From assembly GCA_035491895.1 (NCBI GenBank), contig DATJJY010000084.1:25687-89686 (forward strand): DNA of 64,000 bases, in the 5' to 3' direction. Source of the DNA: DASTHG01 sp035491895. GTDB lineage: Bacteria > Gemmatimonadota > Gemmatimonadetes > Gemmatimonadales > GWC2-71-9. The notes beneath the pieces were generated by a model. The model had not been told where the DNA came from. It saw only the letters and a list, made by a program, of their open reading frames with translations, and did not search any database. The translations under genes and the position numbers were made by a program. Numbering within the stretch: the stretch's first letter is position 1; every line of letters starts with the position of its first letter. Of the stretch, positions 22,517 through 31,862 are shown piece by piece.

Positions 22517-25479
22517 GCGGCCGGCTGCCTCGCGGCCGGACAGACCCGGGCCAATTCGGCCAACAGCTCGGCGGGGCCGTCCTTGCGAACCACCGCCTGG
22601 ACCCCGTCCAGCAGCCGCGCCCGGTCCTCGGCGGTCAACTCCTTGCCGGTGAACACGAGGATCGGGATGTTGCGCCCCGCCGGGTGGTCGCGCAGCTGCC
22701 GCACGACCTGGAATCCGGTCATTCCGGGCATCACGAGATCGAGCACGATGACGTCGGGATGGTGCGCCAGCGCCAGTTCGACACCGGTCCGGCCGTCGGT
22801 CGCCGAGAGGGCCCGCAGCCCGTTGCGATTCAGTGTTTCGGTGAGCAGCTCGACCGTCGGCGCTTCGTCGTCGACCACGAGTACCGTCGGCGTGTGGCCG
22901 ATCGGAATCGCGCCCATCGACCGGCGGACGGCGGCGACGAAGCTGTCGCGCTGCACCGGCTTCACGAGCCACTCCACCGCTCCCAGGCTGAGCCCCAGCT
23001 CGCGGTGATCAGTGATGCTGACCACGATGATCGGGATCCGCCGTGTGGCCGTGGTGCTCTTGAGCTGCCCCAGAATCGCGATTCCGTCTTCCCCGGGGAG
23101 CAGGATGTCGAGGGTAATGGCGTCGGGCTTCAGGGTTCTGGCGAGCGCGACGGCCTGCGACCCGGTCGTGGCGTGCGCGACGCGGTAGCCCGCCTCCTTC
23201 AGGAAGTGCCCCAGCAGGTCGCCGGCCCGGGCGTCGTCCTCCACGACCAGGACGAGCGGTCCCTGCGCCTGGCGCGGGGGCGGGACCGCCGCGAGTGTGG
23301 TCGCGACCATCGGGGGCGACGCGCTCGGCTGGGCGCGCAGCGGCAGGTAGAACCGGAAGGTGCTGCCGCGATCGATCTCGCTCTCCACCTGAATGCGGCC
23401 GCCATGCAGCTCCACGAGCTTCTTCGTCAGGGCGAGACCCAGCCCCGTTCCCTGCTGCTCGCGGACATACTCGGAATCGAGCTGCTCGAACTCGCGGAAA
23501 ATGCGCCGCAGGTCTTCCGGCGCAATCCCGATCCCGGTGTCGGTCACGGCGACTTCGATCACGGGCTCGCCCGGCGGACGCCGCGCCGTGATGCGGATGC
23601 GGCCGCCGTCGGGGGTGAACTTGATCGCGTTGCTGAGCAAGTTGACCGTGATCTGGCTGAACTTCGCGGGATCGGCGACGATCGACGGCAGGCCTGCCTC
23701 GACGTCCACTTCCATAATATGGTGTTTCTGCTCCGCGATCGGATCCATGAGCGCCCGGACCTCGGCCAACGCCTGTGCCACCTCGAATTGCGAGAGGGTG
23801 AGCTCCATCCTGCCGGCTTCGACCTTCGAGAGGTCGAGAATATCGTTGATGACCTGCAGCAGCAGCCGGCCCGACGCCAGGACGTTGTGGACGTAGCGGT
23901 GCTGTTTCTCGTTGAGGGTGCCGAACGTCTGGTCCTCGAGCATCTCGGAGAACCCGATGATCGAGTTCAGCGGGGTGCGGAGCTCGTGACTCATCTTCGC
24001 GAGAAACTCCGACTTGGTGCGATTGGCCGTTTCCGCCGCCGACCGGGCCCGCCGCAGCTCCTCCTCGGCCCGCACCCGCTCGCTGATGTCGAGCCAGGCG
24101 CCCAGGATCTGTACCGGCGCTCCTCCGGCATCGCGCAGCACGCGCGACTCGTCGCGCATCCAGTGGTAGGTCCCGTCGCGGAAGAGAAACCGGTACTCGC
24201 GCGTGAACCGGTCTTGCACCAGCAGCGCGGGCATCTCCGCCAGCAGCCGCTCGCGCTCCTCGGGATGGAACCGCTCCGCCGCCCAGGCGGGATCGAGAGC
24301 GTCGGCGATATCGTAGCCGGTGAGGTGGGAGAAGTTTTCGCTCACGAAGGTCGGGATCAGCTTCCCGGGGCGGATGTCGAGGGCGTAGATGACGGTGCTC
24401 GAGAACGCCAGCACCTGCTGCAGCCGGGTCTCGGCGGCGCGTAGGGCCGCGGCGGCCTGGCGCTGCTCGGTGATGTCTTCCGACACGCCCAGCAGGAACT
24501 GCGGGCGGCCGGAGGCGTCGAGCACCGGGACCTTCTTGGTATGGAGAATCCGCGTGCCCTTGTGGCGGGTATGGATGACCTCTTCGGGGATGTCCAGCAC
24601 GGTGCCGCGCGCCAGGACCTCGCGGTCCTTTCCCACGAAGAAGCGCGCCTCCGCCTCCGGAAAGAAGTCGAAGTCGTTCTTGCCGATCAGCTCCTCGCGC
24701 GTGTACCCCAGCAGCTCCTCGCCCGCCCGGTTGAAGCGCACGAAGCCCAGGTCTTTGGCGTCCTTGATAAAGACCATGTGGGGGATCTGTTCGATCACCG
24801 AATCGAGGAAGGAACGGTAGCGCAACACCTCCGTCTCCGCCCGGTCCCGGTCGGCGATGTTCCGGGCAAACAGCAGCCGTGAGATGAGCACCAGCGCGAC
24901 GGTCAGGAACGCCCCCGCCACGATCGTGATGCGGGCGACTCGCCCCGCCAGCCGGACCCGCGTTTCCAGCTGCTCGGTCCGTCTCGCGAGCGTGGAGTCC
25001 AACGCCTGCACGCTCGTGCGGATGCCATCCAGGAGATGGTCTCCCGCCTCTGCTCCCAGGCGGCTGACGGCGGCTGTGGTATTGCCGCTGTTTCGCAACG
25101 CGATCGGCTGATCGAGGTCCGACAGGGTCGCCTGGACCGCCGGCCCCAGCGGCGCCATGAGGAGCCCGAGCGCCGTATCGGACGCGGCGAGCGCGCGCAC
25201 CCAGTCGAGGTCGTGCGTGGTGGCGGTGACCATGCGGGCGTACCGACCGAGATAGGACGAATCTCCGGTCAGCACGTAGCCGCGCCGTCCCGATTCGGCG
25301 TCTTCGAGGTGAATGATGAGGTTGGACAGGGCACCACGCGCTTCGAAGGCGTTGCGCCGGTTCCGCGCCGCGGCGAGAGAACCGCTGACGCTCCAATACG
25401 ACACGCTGCCGACCACGAGCACCATGCCGAGGGCGGAGCCCAGACCCAGGTTCGCGATGCGCCGCAAGGATGTCGTCAT
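22513..25479 (-). CDS. Membrane hybrid sensor histidine kinase (CHASE3-PAS-PAS-HisKA-HATPase-REC-REC)
   Basis: 988 residues from the ATG at 25477-25479; an ATG at 25512 is the alternative. Two membrane helices (about 10-28 and 183-203) flank a CHASE3-like periplasmic domain (EARGALSNLIIHLEDAESGR, RRGYVLTGD). Two PAS/PAC domains follow (about 222-340 and 355-470). HisKA has His498 in MSHELRTPLNSI, and the ATPase has NLLSNAIKFTPDGG, DTGIGI and GTGLGLALTKK. Two receivers end the protein, with Asp791 (ITLDILLP) and Asp914 (IVLDLVMPGM). It heads the phosphorelay operon; the signal is unknown. Confidence 0.95.
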   Translation of the reverse strand: MTTSLRRIANLGLGSALGMVLVVGSVSYWSVSGSLAAARNRRNAFEARGALSNLIIHLEDAESGRRGYVLTGDSSYLGRYARMVTATTHDLDWVRALAASDTALGLLMAPLGPAVQATLSDLDQPIALRNSGNTTAAVSRLGAEAGDHLLDGIRTSVQALDSTLARRTEQLETRVRLAGRVARITIVAGAFLTVALVLISRLLFARNIADRDRAETEVLRYRSFLDSVIEQIPHMVFIKDAKDLGFVRFNRAGEELLGYTREELIGKNDFDFFPEAEARFFVGKDREVLARGTVLDIPEEVIHTRHKGTRILHTKKVPVLDASGRPQFLLGVSEDITEQRQAAAALRAAETRLQQVLAFSSTVIYALDIRPGKLIPTFVSENFSHLTGYDIADALDPAWAAERFHPEERERLLAEMPALLVQDRFTREYRFLFRDGTYHWMRDESRVLRDAGGAPVQILGAWLDISERVRAEEELRRARSAAETANRTKSEFLAKMSHELRTPLNSIIGFSEMLEDQTFGTLNEKQHRYVHNVLASGRLLLQVINDILDLSKVEAGRMELTLSQFEVAQALAEVRALMDPIAEQKHHIMEVDVEAGLPSIVADPAKFSQITVNLLSNAIKFTPDGGRIRITARRPPGEPVIEVAVTDTGIGIAPEDLRRIFREFEQLDSEYVREQQGTGLGLALTKKLVELHGGRIQVESEIDRGSTFRFYLPLRAQPSASPPMVATTLAAVPPPRQAQGPLVLVVEDDARAGDLLGHFLKEAGYRVAHATTGSQAVALARTLKPDAITLDILLPGEDGIAILGQLKSTTATRRIPIIVVSITDHRELGLSLGAVEWLVKPVQRDSFVAAVRRSMGAIPIGHTPTVLVVDDEAPTVELLTETLNRNGLRALSATDGRTGVELALAHHPDVIVLDLVMPGMTGFQVVRQLRDHPAGRNIPILVFTGKELTAEDRARLLDGVQAVVRKDGPAELLAELARVCPAARQPAA

Positions 25480-25671
25480 GCGATCCGATGCCGGAGACCC
25501 CCCGATCTTCATGTAGGGGTGGAGGATCGACGGTCCTAGGTCGTTTTTGCGCCACACAGGGGCGGGAACGCGACAAGTGCCGTGAGGCGGTGTGCGCCTA
25601 CCTGACTAACTTTGAGCACCTCGAAGTCTTAGAATAGTTGCAACTCGCAGCCTGGTTGAGGGAGGGCCGCC

Positions 25672-26772
25672 ATGACCGCGCCTGTACCCATCCTCGTCGT
25701 CGACGACGAGGAGCCGATTCGGAACGCCCTCAAGCGCTATCTCACCAAGCAGGAGTTTCTGGTTCATACCGCGTCATCGGGAGAGGAGGCTCTGACCCAG
25801 CTTCAGGCACACGAGGACGTCGCGCTCATGTTGTGCGACATCCGGATGGCCGGTATGAGCGGCGTGGACATCGTTCCCCAGGCGCTCGAGCTGTCGCCGG
25901 ATCTGGCGATTCTGATGCTCACGGCGGTGAACGACGCGACGACTGCGGCGCTGTGCATGCAGCGCGGCGCCCTCGACTACCTTACCAAGCCGGTCGAGCT
26001 CCTGGAGCTGGGCCGGACGATTCAGCGGGCGCTGAAGCGGCGCGAGATGATGATCGGTCGACGCGAGCTCGATCAGCATATCAAGGAAGAGGTCGAGCGC
26101 CGCACCCAGGAATTCCAACGCGAGCGGGCACGGCTCGAGCGGGTCTCCGTGGCCACCCTCGAGGTCCTGATCAACGCCCTGGAGGCCAAAGACCCCTACC
26201 TCCGTGGGCACTCCGCCCGCGTGGCGGATCTCTCCGCCACAATCGCCGCCGAGATGAGCCTCCCGGACGACGAGATCGAGCAGATCCGTCTGGCGGGCCG
26301 GTTGCACGACATCGGCAAGATCGGAACGCGGGAGGACGTGCAGAACAAGCACGGACCATTGACCCCCGAAGAGTACGAGCACATCAAGCAGCACGTGGTC
26401 ATTGGGTCTCAGATTCTCGGGCCCCTTGCACACCTCGGTCCCATCATCGACGTCGTCCGCAGCCACCACGAGCGGTGGGACGGTTCCGGGTATCCGGACG
26501 GGCGCCGCGGCGATGAAATCCCGCTCGCCGCGCGCATCATCGGCGCCGCCGAGGTGTGGGATGCCCTCAGCACTTCCCGCCCCTATCAGGAGAAGCTCAC
26601 TGCAGAGCAGGCGGTTCGTCGGATGGGAGAGCTGTCCGGTTCCGTCATCGACCCCGCGGTCTTCGCGGCTCTTTCGGAGGTCGTGAAGCGGCGGCGGTCC
26701 CTGACATTCCTGATCGATGGTGAGGGCACTCCGCACGAAATGCGGGAGTGGGGGGTAGAGAGCCCCTCATGA
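25672..26772 (+). CDS. Response regulator with HD-GYP phosphodiesterase domain (first copy)
   Basis: 366 residues. The receiver (1-120) has the VVDDEE pocket, Asp56 in LCDIRMAGMSG and Lys in LTKPV. A coiled-coil linker leads to an HD-GYP domain with ALEAKDPYLRGHSARVADLS, LHDIGKIG near residue 205, HVVIGSQIL and HHERWDGSGYPDG near 262, so the HD pair and the GYP signature are complete. It should hydrolyse cyclic di-GMP under phosphorylation control. It diverges from the sensor kinase gene, a likely partner. The second copy at 30047 is very similar. Confidence 0.95.
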   Translation: MTAPVPILVVDDEEPIRNALKRYLTKQEFLVHTASSGEEALTQLQAHEDVALMLCDIRMAGMSGVDIVPQALELSPDLAILMLTAVNDATTAALCMQRGALDYLTKPVELLELGRTIQRALKRREMMIGRRELDQHIKEEVERRTQEFQRERARLERVSVATLEVLINALEAKDPYLRGHSARVADLSATIAAEMSLPDDEIEQIRLAGRLHDIGKIGTREDVQNKHGPLTPEEYEHIKQHVVIGSQILGPLAHLGPIIDVVRSHHERWDGSGYPDGRRGDEIPLAARIIGAAEVWDALSTSRPYQEKLTAEQAVRRMGELSGSVIDPAVFAALSEVVKRRRSLTFLIDGEGTPHEMREWGVESPS

Positions 26773-26857
26773 AGGACTCGATGGCACGTCGATTGCCGCT
26801 ATTGACCCAGGATACGGCCGAGACGAGGTTGGCGTACATCTGGAGGGGACGCAGGTA

Positions 26858-28111
26858 ATGGCGGACGTGCAGTCGATGGGGCTGGGGTTGTCGCACGTCG
26901 TGTTTCTGGAGCGAGCAGCACGTGAGCACGATTCCGCCCAGAGCCGGTTCGGACAGGCGGCGTTTCTCGTGTTGCGGCTCATCGACCTGCTCGGTGCGCG
27001 CGAGAAGGCGCCGAACGGGGACGAGCTGTTCGGCTACCAGGCCGCGGCGACGGGCCGATATTGCCACGAACAGCTCGATCCGGGACCACAGGCCGACCGT
27101 CTCCTCGACCTCGTCAGCGCCGCCTCGTACGCCCATCGTCGCAAGAACCCCGGCCACATCGCTCCCGTGATGTTCGATCTCACGCGGGACTTGATCGCCG
27201 CCAGCCATTTCGAGGAAGCGCTCGACGTGCTCACAACCTTCGAGCGGACCGCGGGTACGGAGATCGAACCCTCAGCAGAGATCACCGTGGCCATGCTCAC
27301 CGGGCGGGCCAGGCGTCTCACGGCGCAATTCGACGAGGCGGAGGCGGCGTACCGGCGTGCCGGAGTGTTGGCCACGGCCCAAAGTGACCATCGCATGGAA
27401 GCGTTCTCACGCCTGGGCCGCGCCATCGTGCACCAGTCGCGAGGCAACCTGGCGGAGGCGGAGCGGGAGTATTCCGAGCTGCTCGGGGACGCGCGCACGC
27501 TGGGGGATCGCGGTCTGGAATCACAGGTGGAAAACGGTTTGGGAGTCGTCCTGGGCTATCGGGGCCAGATCCCGGATTCCGCTCCACACTTTTGGAGAGC
27601 CTTCGAGCTGTCGCAGGATGATCCAGAGGAAGCGCTGGGCGCGCTGCACAACCTGGGGTACACGCTATCGCGGTTGGGAATGGCAGAAGCCGCCGAGCGG
27701 GCATTTCGATTCGTGCTCGAGCGGGCGCACGGCGTCGAGGTCATGAACAACGCGAGGATCGAGTTGATGCACTGCGCGTCCTACCGCCGGGATCGCGTCG
27801 GCTTCGCCCGCTGGAACGCCGAGTGCGGGCGCTCGTTGGCGACGATGCTGCCCAACCAGGTGGCGGATTATCATCTCAAGGTGGGAATCGGGCTGGCGCG
27901 TTTCGGCCAGTTCGATCGGACCACCAACGAGCTGCGGCTCGCGCTCGACGTCGCACGCGCCAGCGGCCTGCACGAGTTTGAATTCCGTATCGAGCGGATC
28001 ATGGCGGGGCTGAGCGGTTGCGAGTTTCTCCAGCATGATGTCGAGACCGTGTCACCAGCCTGGGCGGCCGTATCGAGCATCGCGACCGCCCTGGCTGGTC
28101 TCGTCCCGTAG
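26858..28111 (+). CDS. Cytosolic TPR-repeat protein
   Basis: 417 residues with no signal peptide. Helical pairs of the TPR type run from about residue 110, for example FEEALDVLTTFERTAG, FDEAEAAYRRAGVLATA, NLAEAEREYSELLGDAR and EEALGALHNLGYTLSRLG. The first hundred residues form a separate helical head (SRFGQAAFLVLRLIDLLGAR). Many members of this genome type carry such proteins beside signalling genes. It probably works as a scaffold or sensor adaptor; no catalytic motif seen. Confidence 0.82.
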   Translation: MADVQSMGLGLSHVVFLERAAREHDSAQSRFGQAAFLVLRLIDLLGAREKAPNGDELFGYQAAATGRYCHEQLDPGPQADRLLDLVSAASYAHRRKNPGHIAPVMFDLTRDLIAASHFEEALDVLTTFERTAGTEIEPSAEITVAMLTGRARRLTAQFDEAEAAYRRAGVLATAQSDHRMEAFSRLGRAIVHQSRGNLAEAEREYSELLGDARTLGDRGLESQVENGLGVVLGYRGQIPDSAPHFWRAFELSQDDPEEALGALHNLGYTLSRLGMAEAAERAFRFVLERAHGVEVMNNARIELMHCASYRRDRVGFARWNAECGRSLATMLPNQVADYHLKVGIGLARFGQFDRTTNELRLALDVARASGLHEFEFRIERIMAGLSGCEFLQHDVETVSPAWAAVSSIATALAGLVP

Positions 28112-28118
28112 TCCTCGA

Positions 28119-28274
28119 TCAGTGATGACAGGTCGAGCCGTTCTGGTAGTCGCACGACGCGTCCGCCCGGACCGGTGCCGGACCCGTGGCATTCGAAGCG
28201 TTCGAACATGCCGATGCACCAAGCACGAAACAGACTACGACGAGGGCGACGAGAGCAGCGATCCGACGGGACAT
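28119..28274 (-). CDS. 51-residue lipoprotein
   Basis: A short ORF on the minus strand starts at the ATG at 28272-28274 with GGAGG 7 nt upstream. The product starts MSRRIAALVALVVVCFVLGA and reaches a lipobox Cys23 (GASAC). The 28-residue mature part ends CDYQNGSTCHH, with two cysteines that could form a disulfide and two terminal histidines. Too short for most gene callers. Its 3' end is 7 nt from the convergent TPR gene. Function unknown. Confidence 0.7.
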   Translation of the reverse strand: MSRRIAALVALVVVCFVLGASACSNASNATGPAPVRADASCDYQNGSTCHH

Positions 28275-28392
28275 GGAGAGCCTCCAGCGGTGTGAGAGTA
28301 GACAGCACCACAGCTGGGGCTCATATTGGACGGGGCAGGCAGGGTTTTTGAGGTCAGATTTGCGACAACTTAGGTTGTTCCTGCGACATTAG

Positions 28393-29196
28393 ATGCTCGT
28401 CCTCGCCGCCGTTCCCGAAATTCAAGTGCTCCGACTGCGCCGCGCAGCCGGAGCGCGGTTCGGGTTTGTCTCAACCGGTGCGTGGGGCGATGTGGTCGAC
28501 CTCATTTGTCGACAGCCGATCGAGCTCGCGGTCGTCGATCCGATGCTCTCCGGCGAGCCGCGCAGCCAGGAGATCGAGCGGCTGCGTCTGCTCTTCCCTT
28601 CCCTCCCGGTGCTGCTGTACACGACATTCACACCCGCACTCGCGCCGGTGCTGCTCGCCCTCGGTCGCCAGGGTGTGCAGGAGGTCGTGTTCTGCCGGCT
28701 CGACGATCACCCCGACGGGCTGCGCACGGCGCTGGAGCGCGAGCAGGCCCGCGCCTGCTCGCAGCAGCTGCTGGAGCAGATCTCGCAGACGTTTGCGCCG
28801 TTGCGCGCCGAGATCCGCTGGCTGCTCGAAGGGGCGCTGCGCGCTCCGGAGGGAGTCCAGACGGTCGAGCAGCTCGCCGCCTCCGCGGGAGTAGGACGCC
28901 GCACGTGCGAGCGATGGTTCATGCGCGCGGCGATGCCCAGCCCGCGGCACTTCCTCGCGGCGGCGCGCGTTCTGTACGCGCACCGCCTGCTGCAGGACCC
29001 CGGCTTCACGGTCGAAGACGTCGCCAAACGCCTCGGCTACTCGCAGGTGCGTACGCTGCAGCAGCACGCGCGCTTCTACCTCGGCCTGACGGCGGGCGAG
29101 ATGCGCCTGTCGTTGACGCCGGACGCCGCCCTGCAGCTCGTCGCCCGACGGTTCCTCACACTCCCCCACGCGGCCGCCGAGACCGAGGCGTCGTGA
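28393..29196 (+). CDS. AraC-type helix-turn-helix regulator
   Basis: 267 residues. The N-terminal part (about 1-130) is an unrecognised alpha/beta domain that resembles a degenerate receiver: hydrophobic strands (LAVVDPM, LPVLLYTTF) without the full acidic pocket. The C-terminal AraC domain shows EQLAASAGVGRRTCERWFM and VEDVAKRLGYSQVRTLQQH. A small inverted repeat ACAAC-TTAG-GTTGT (28365-28378) lies just upstream and may be its own site. The gene overlaps mqnD by 4 nt. Confidence 0.82.
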   Translation: MLVLAAVPEIQVLRLRRAAGARFGFVSTGAWGDVVDLICRQPIELAVVDPMLSGEPRSQEIERLRLLFPSLPVLLYTTFTPALAPVLLALGRQGVQEVVFCRLDDHPDGLRTALEREQARACSQQLLEQISQTFAPLRAEIRWLLEGALRAPEGVQTVEQLAASAGVGRRTCERWFMRAAMPSPRHFLAAARVLYAHRLLQDPGFTVEDVAKRLGYSQVRTLQQHARFYLGLTAGEMRLSLTPDAALQLVARRFLTLPHAAAETEAS

Positions 29197-30047
29197 CCGG
29201 TAGTTCGCAGGTCATTCGCGTCGCCCACAGCCCCGACTCGGACGACGCGTTCATGTTCTGGGCACTGGCGGCCGGGCGCATCGACACCAACGGGCGCCGC
29301 TACGTCCACGAGCTGGCCGATATCGAGACGCTGAATCGCCGCGCCCTCGCCGGCGAGCTGGAAGTCACCGCCGTCTCCATCCACGCCTATGCGTATCTCG
29401 CCGACCGCTACGCCCTGCTCGCCCACGGAGCGAGCATCGGCGACCGCTACGGCCCCCGCATCGTCGCGCGGGAGCGCGCGCCGGCCGATCCTCGCGCCGC
29501 CCTCGCGGGGCGCACCGTCGCCGTTCCGGGCGAGCTCACCACCGCCTTTCTGGCGCTGCGCCTCTTCCAACCGGCGGCCCAGACCGTCGTGGTGCCGTTC
29601 GATCAGATCGAGGAGTACGTCGCGGCCGGACGCGCCGACGCCGGACTCTTGATCCACGAGGGCCAGCTCACCTTCGCCGACCGGGGCCTGCATCTCTGGG
29701 TCGACCTGGGCGAGTGGTGGGATGACGAGACCGGATTGCCCCTGCCGCTCGGCGGCAATGTGGCACGCCGGGACCTCGGGGAGGCGTTGCTCGGCGCCGT
29801 CGCCGCCGATCTCAAAGCCAGTATCGAATACGCCCTCGCCCACCGCACCGAGGCGCTGGCGCACGCGCAGAGCTTCAGCCGCGGCCTCGACCCGGCCAAG
29901 ACCGACCGATTCGTCGGGATGTACGTCAACGACTATACGGTGGACTACGGCGAGCGCGGGCGGCGGGCGGTCCACGAGCTGCTCGCCCGCGGGCACCGCG
30001 CGGGCATCGTGCCCGGTCCCGTGCCCCTGCAGTTCGTGGCGGCGTAA
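29193..30047 (+). CDS. mqnD: MqnD-like 1,4-dihydroxy-6-naphthoate synthase
   Basis: 284 residues from a GTG at 29193 that overlaps the preceding stop as GTGA. It matches the MqnA/MqnD periplasmic-binding-protein-like fold: VAHSPDSDDAFMFWALAAGRID near the N-terminus, then ELTTAFLALRLF and GLLIHEGQLTFADRGLHLWVDLG; the opening and the IHEGQ block point to MqnD. This enzyme acts in the futalosine pathway to menaquinone, converting cyclic dehypoxanthine futalosine to 1,4-dihydroxy-6-naphthoate. No other men/mqn gene is in the window. It is coupled on both sides to signalling genes. Confidence 0.9.
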   Translation: MTGSSQVIRVAHSPDSDDAFMFWALAAGRIDTNGRRYVHELADIETLNRRALAGELEVTAVSIHAYAYLADRYALLAHGASIGDRYGPRIVARERAPADPRAALAGRTVAVPGELTTAFLALRLFQPAAQTVVVPFDQIEEYVAAGRADAGLLIHEGQLTFADRGLHLWVDLGEWWDDETGLPLPLGGNVARRDLGEALLGAVAADLKASIEYALAHRTEALAHAQSFSRGLDPAKTDRFVGMYVNDYTVDYGERGRRAVHELLARGHRAGIVPGPVPLQFVAA

Positions 30048-31108
30048 TGGAGAAGTCGGTGGACACCACCCGGAGCCCGGCGGTGCTCATCGTGGACGAC
30101 GAAGAGCCGATCCGCACCGCGCTGCAACGGTTCCTCAAAGGACTCGAGCTACCTTCGTTCACTGCGGCCTCGGGCGCCGAAGCGCTCGAAGTGCTCCGCA
30201 CCACTCCGATCGCGCTGATGCTCGCCGACATCCGCATGCCGGGAATGAGCGGCATCGATCTCGTTCCGCAGGCGGTGGCGATCGACCCCGACCTCGCGGT
30301 AGTCATGCTCTCGGCGGTCAACGACGCGACCACCGCCGCACTCTGCATGCAGCGGGGCGCCATGGACTACCTGACGAAGCCGCTCGACCTAGACGACCTG
30401 GCACGCGCCGTTCAGGCTGCGCTGCGCCGCCGGGAAGCGCGGCGCGTGACGCGCGAGCTCGATCAACGAGCCAAGGAGTCGTTGGAGCGGGAGCGGGCCA
30501 AAGCGGCGCGGTTGACCGTGGCGACCTTGGAAGCGCTGGTGAACGCGATGGAGGCACGGGACCCTTACCTCCGCGGCCATTCAGCGCGCGTGGCCGACCT
30601 CGCCGCGACCGTCGCCGCTCACCTCGGATTGTCGGATGACATGGTCGAAGCGGTTCGGCTCGGCGGCCGGCTGCACGACATCGGGAAGATCGGCACGCGC
30701 GAGAGCGTCCTCAACAAGCAGGGACCGCTGACGCCCGAGGAGAACGAGCACATCAAGCAGCACGTCGTCATCGGGTCGCAGCTCCTGGCACCGATCGACG
30801 AGCTGCGCCCCGTGCTCGGTGGCATACGCAATCACCACGAGCGCTGGGACGGCTCGGGCTATCCGGACGGGCTCAAGGGCGAGGAGATACCACTCATCGC
30901 TCGCATCATCGGCGCTGCGGAGGTCTATGATGCACTGAGCACCAGCCGTTCATATCAGGAGAAGATGTCGCCGTACGAAGCGGTGCAGCGGATGGGAGAA
31001 ATGGCGGGAACGGTGCTCGACCCGCGCGTCTACGCCTCCCTCGCCGAGGTGGTACGCCGGCGGCGCTCGCTCGTCTTCCTCGAGGGCAGCGACGCACCAG
31101 GGTCCTGA
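30047..31108 (+). CDS. Response regulator with HD-GYP phosphodiesterase domain (second copy)
   Basis: 353 residues. The ATG shares one base with the mqnD stop (TAATG), so translation is coupled. Receiver with Asp61 (LADIRMPGMSG) and Lys in LTKPL; HD-GYP with DPYLRGHSARVADLA, LHDIGKIG and HHERWDGSGYPDG, all complete. It is very similar to the protein at 25672 along the whole length, including the linker and the shared stretch AVNDATTAALCMQRGA, so the two are recent paralogues. Predicted cyclic di-GMP hydrolase. Confidence 0.95.
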   Translation: MEKSVDTTRSPAVLIVDDEEPIRTALQRFLKGLELPSFTAASGAEALEVLRTTPIALMLADIRMPGMSGIDLVPQAVAIDPDLAVVMLSAVNDATTAALCMQRGAMDYLTKPLDLDDLARAVQAALRRREARRVTRELDQRAKESLERERAKAARLTVATLEALVNAMEARDPYLRGHSARVADLAATVAAHLGLSDDMVEAVRLGGRLHDIGKIGTRESVLNKQGPLTPEENEHIKQHVVIGSQLLAPIDELRPVLGGIRNHHERWDGSGYPDGLKGEEIPLIARIIGAAEVYDALSTSRSYQEKMSPYEAVQRMGEMAGTVLDPRVYASLAEVVRRRRSLVFLEGSDAPGS

Positions 31109-31118
31109 AAAGACCAAA

Positions 31119-31141
31119 CCCGGGGGCTTGCGCACCCCGGG
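31119..31141 (+). terminator. Possible terminator after the HD-GYP gene
   Basis: A 7-bp stem CCCGGGG/CCCCGGG with a 9-nt loop lies 11 nt after the stop. No T tract follows, so intrinsic termination is doubtful. The remaining 170 nt up to the pseudopilin stop at 31315 show no gene. Confidence 0.35.
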
Positions 31142-31314
31142 CTGGCGGGTCGGGCGAAGTGGCCGTCACACCTCGGCCGCGACCTCTTTCACGAACATCG
31201 TTGTCCTAGCGCCCTATCTACGCATCCAACGGCAGAATTGTTGCAACCCCGCTGCTCTGCCGCTGCACCCCGTTTGATGCATCCCCCGGCCAAACCGTTG
31301 CACCCATGCTGGAA

Positions 31315-31743
31315 TCAGGAGCGCCGTACGCGACCCAGGCGGGATGTCGTGATTGTTTCAATCTGTGACCCACGGCTCAGCACGATGCGAGTATTGGAGA
31401 GTCCCCAAGCGATCCCAAGTGGACTGAAGACGACTTCGGGGTTGGAAACCGTGAGCGTCACACCCGCCGAGGCGGGACCGGCCCACCGCGCGTAGGGCTC
31501 CCACCCTGCAGGACCTTCCCGGTCGATTCGCAATGAGTCGGCGGCGATGCGCAATCGGGCGCGCGTGCCACGCAGCACAGCGGCGGTACGCGTAACCGCC
31601 AGCGCGCTGGTCACGTCGCGCGCGGCTCCGTCCGCGGCGATCCAGTCGACGAGCGGGACGAGACGCCACACGGCGAATGTCGTGAGCACCGCCTCAATGG
31701 CGAGGACTGCGACCAGCTCGAGGAGTGTAAAGCCCCGGCGCAT
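31315..31743 (-). CDS. Type II secretion / type IV pilin-like pseudopilin (GspH/FimT-like)
   Basis: 142 residues. It has a prepilin leader and helix: MRRGFTLLELVAVLAIEAVL, with peptidase cleavage expected after Gly4, Phe5 to be methylated and Glu9 (the conserved Glu5 of mature pilins). The rest has the short strands of minor pseudopilins (LSNTRIVLSRGSQIETI). Minor pseudopilins prime pilus or type II pseudopilus assembly. No other pilus gene is nearby. A -10-like CATACT lies 6 nt before the ATG, so the mRNA may be leaderless. Confidence 0.85.
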   Translation of the reverse strand: MRRGFTLLELVAVLAIEAVLTTFAVWRLVPLVDWIAADGAARDVTSALAVTRTAAVLRGTRARLRIAADSLRIDREGPAGWEPYARWAGPASAGVTLTVSNPEVVFSPLGIAWGLSNTRIVLSRGSQIETITTSRLGRVRRS

Positions 31744-31862
31744 GACCCAAGTATGGGCTCGCCGATTGGGCGAGCGTCATCAGAAAACGACGACGCGGGC
31801 CGGAAACACGCACGGCGGCGACGAATACGGCCCTGGTCTAACCCGCCAGCCGGGGGGACGCT

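Noticed and set aside
24061..24500. Second overlapping gene on the plus strand in the sensor kinase region
   Set aside because: The open plus-strand frames have no ribosome site, and their composition is a mirror of the kinase codons.
23009..25576. Minus-strand ORF of 855 codons
   Set aside because: Low-complexity Arg/Pro/Gly translation in another frame of the hybrid sensor kinase gene.
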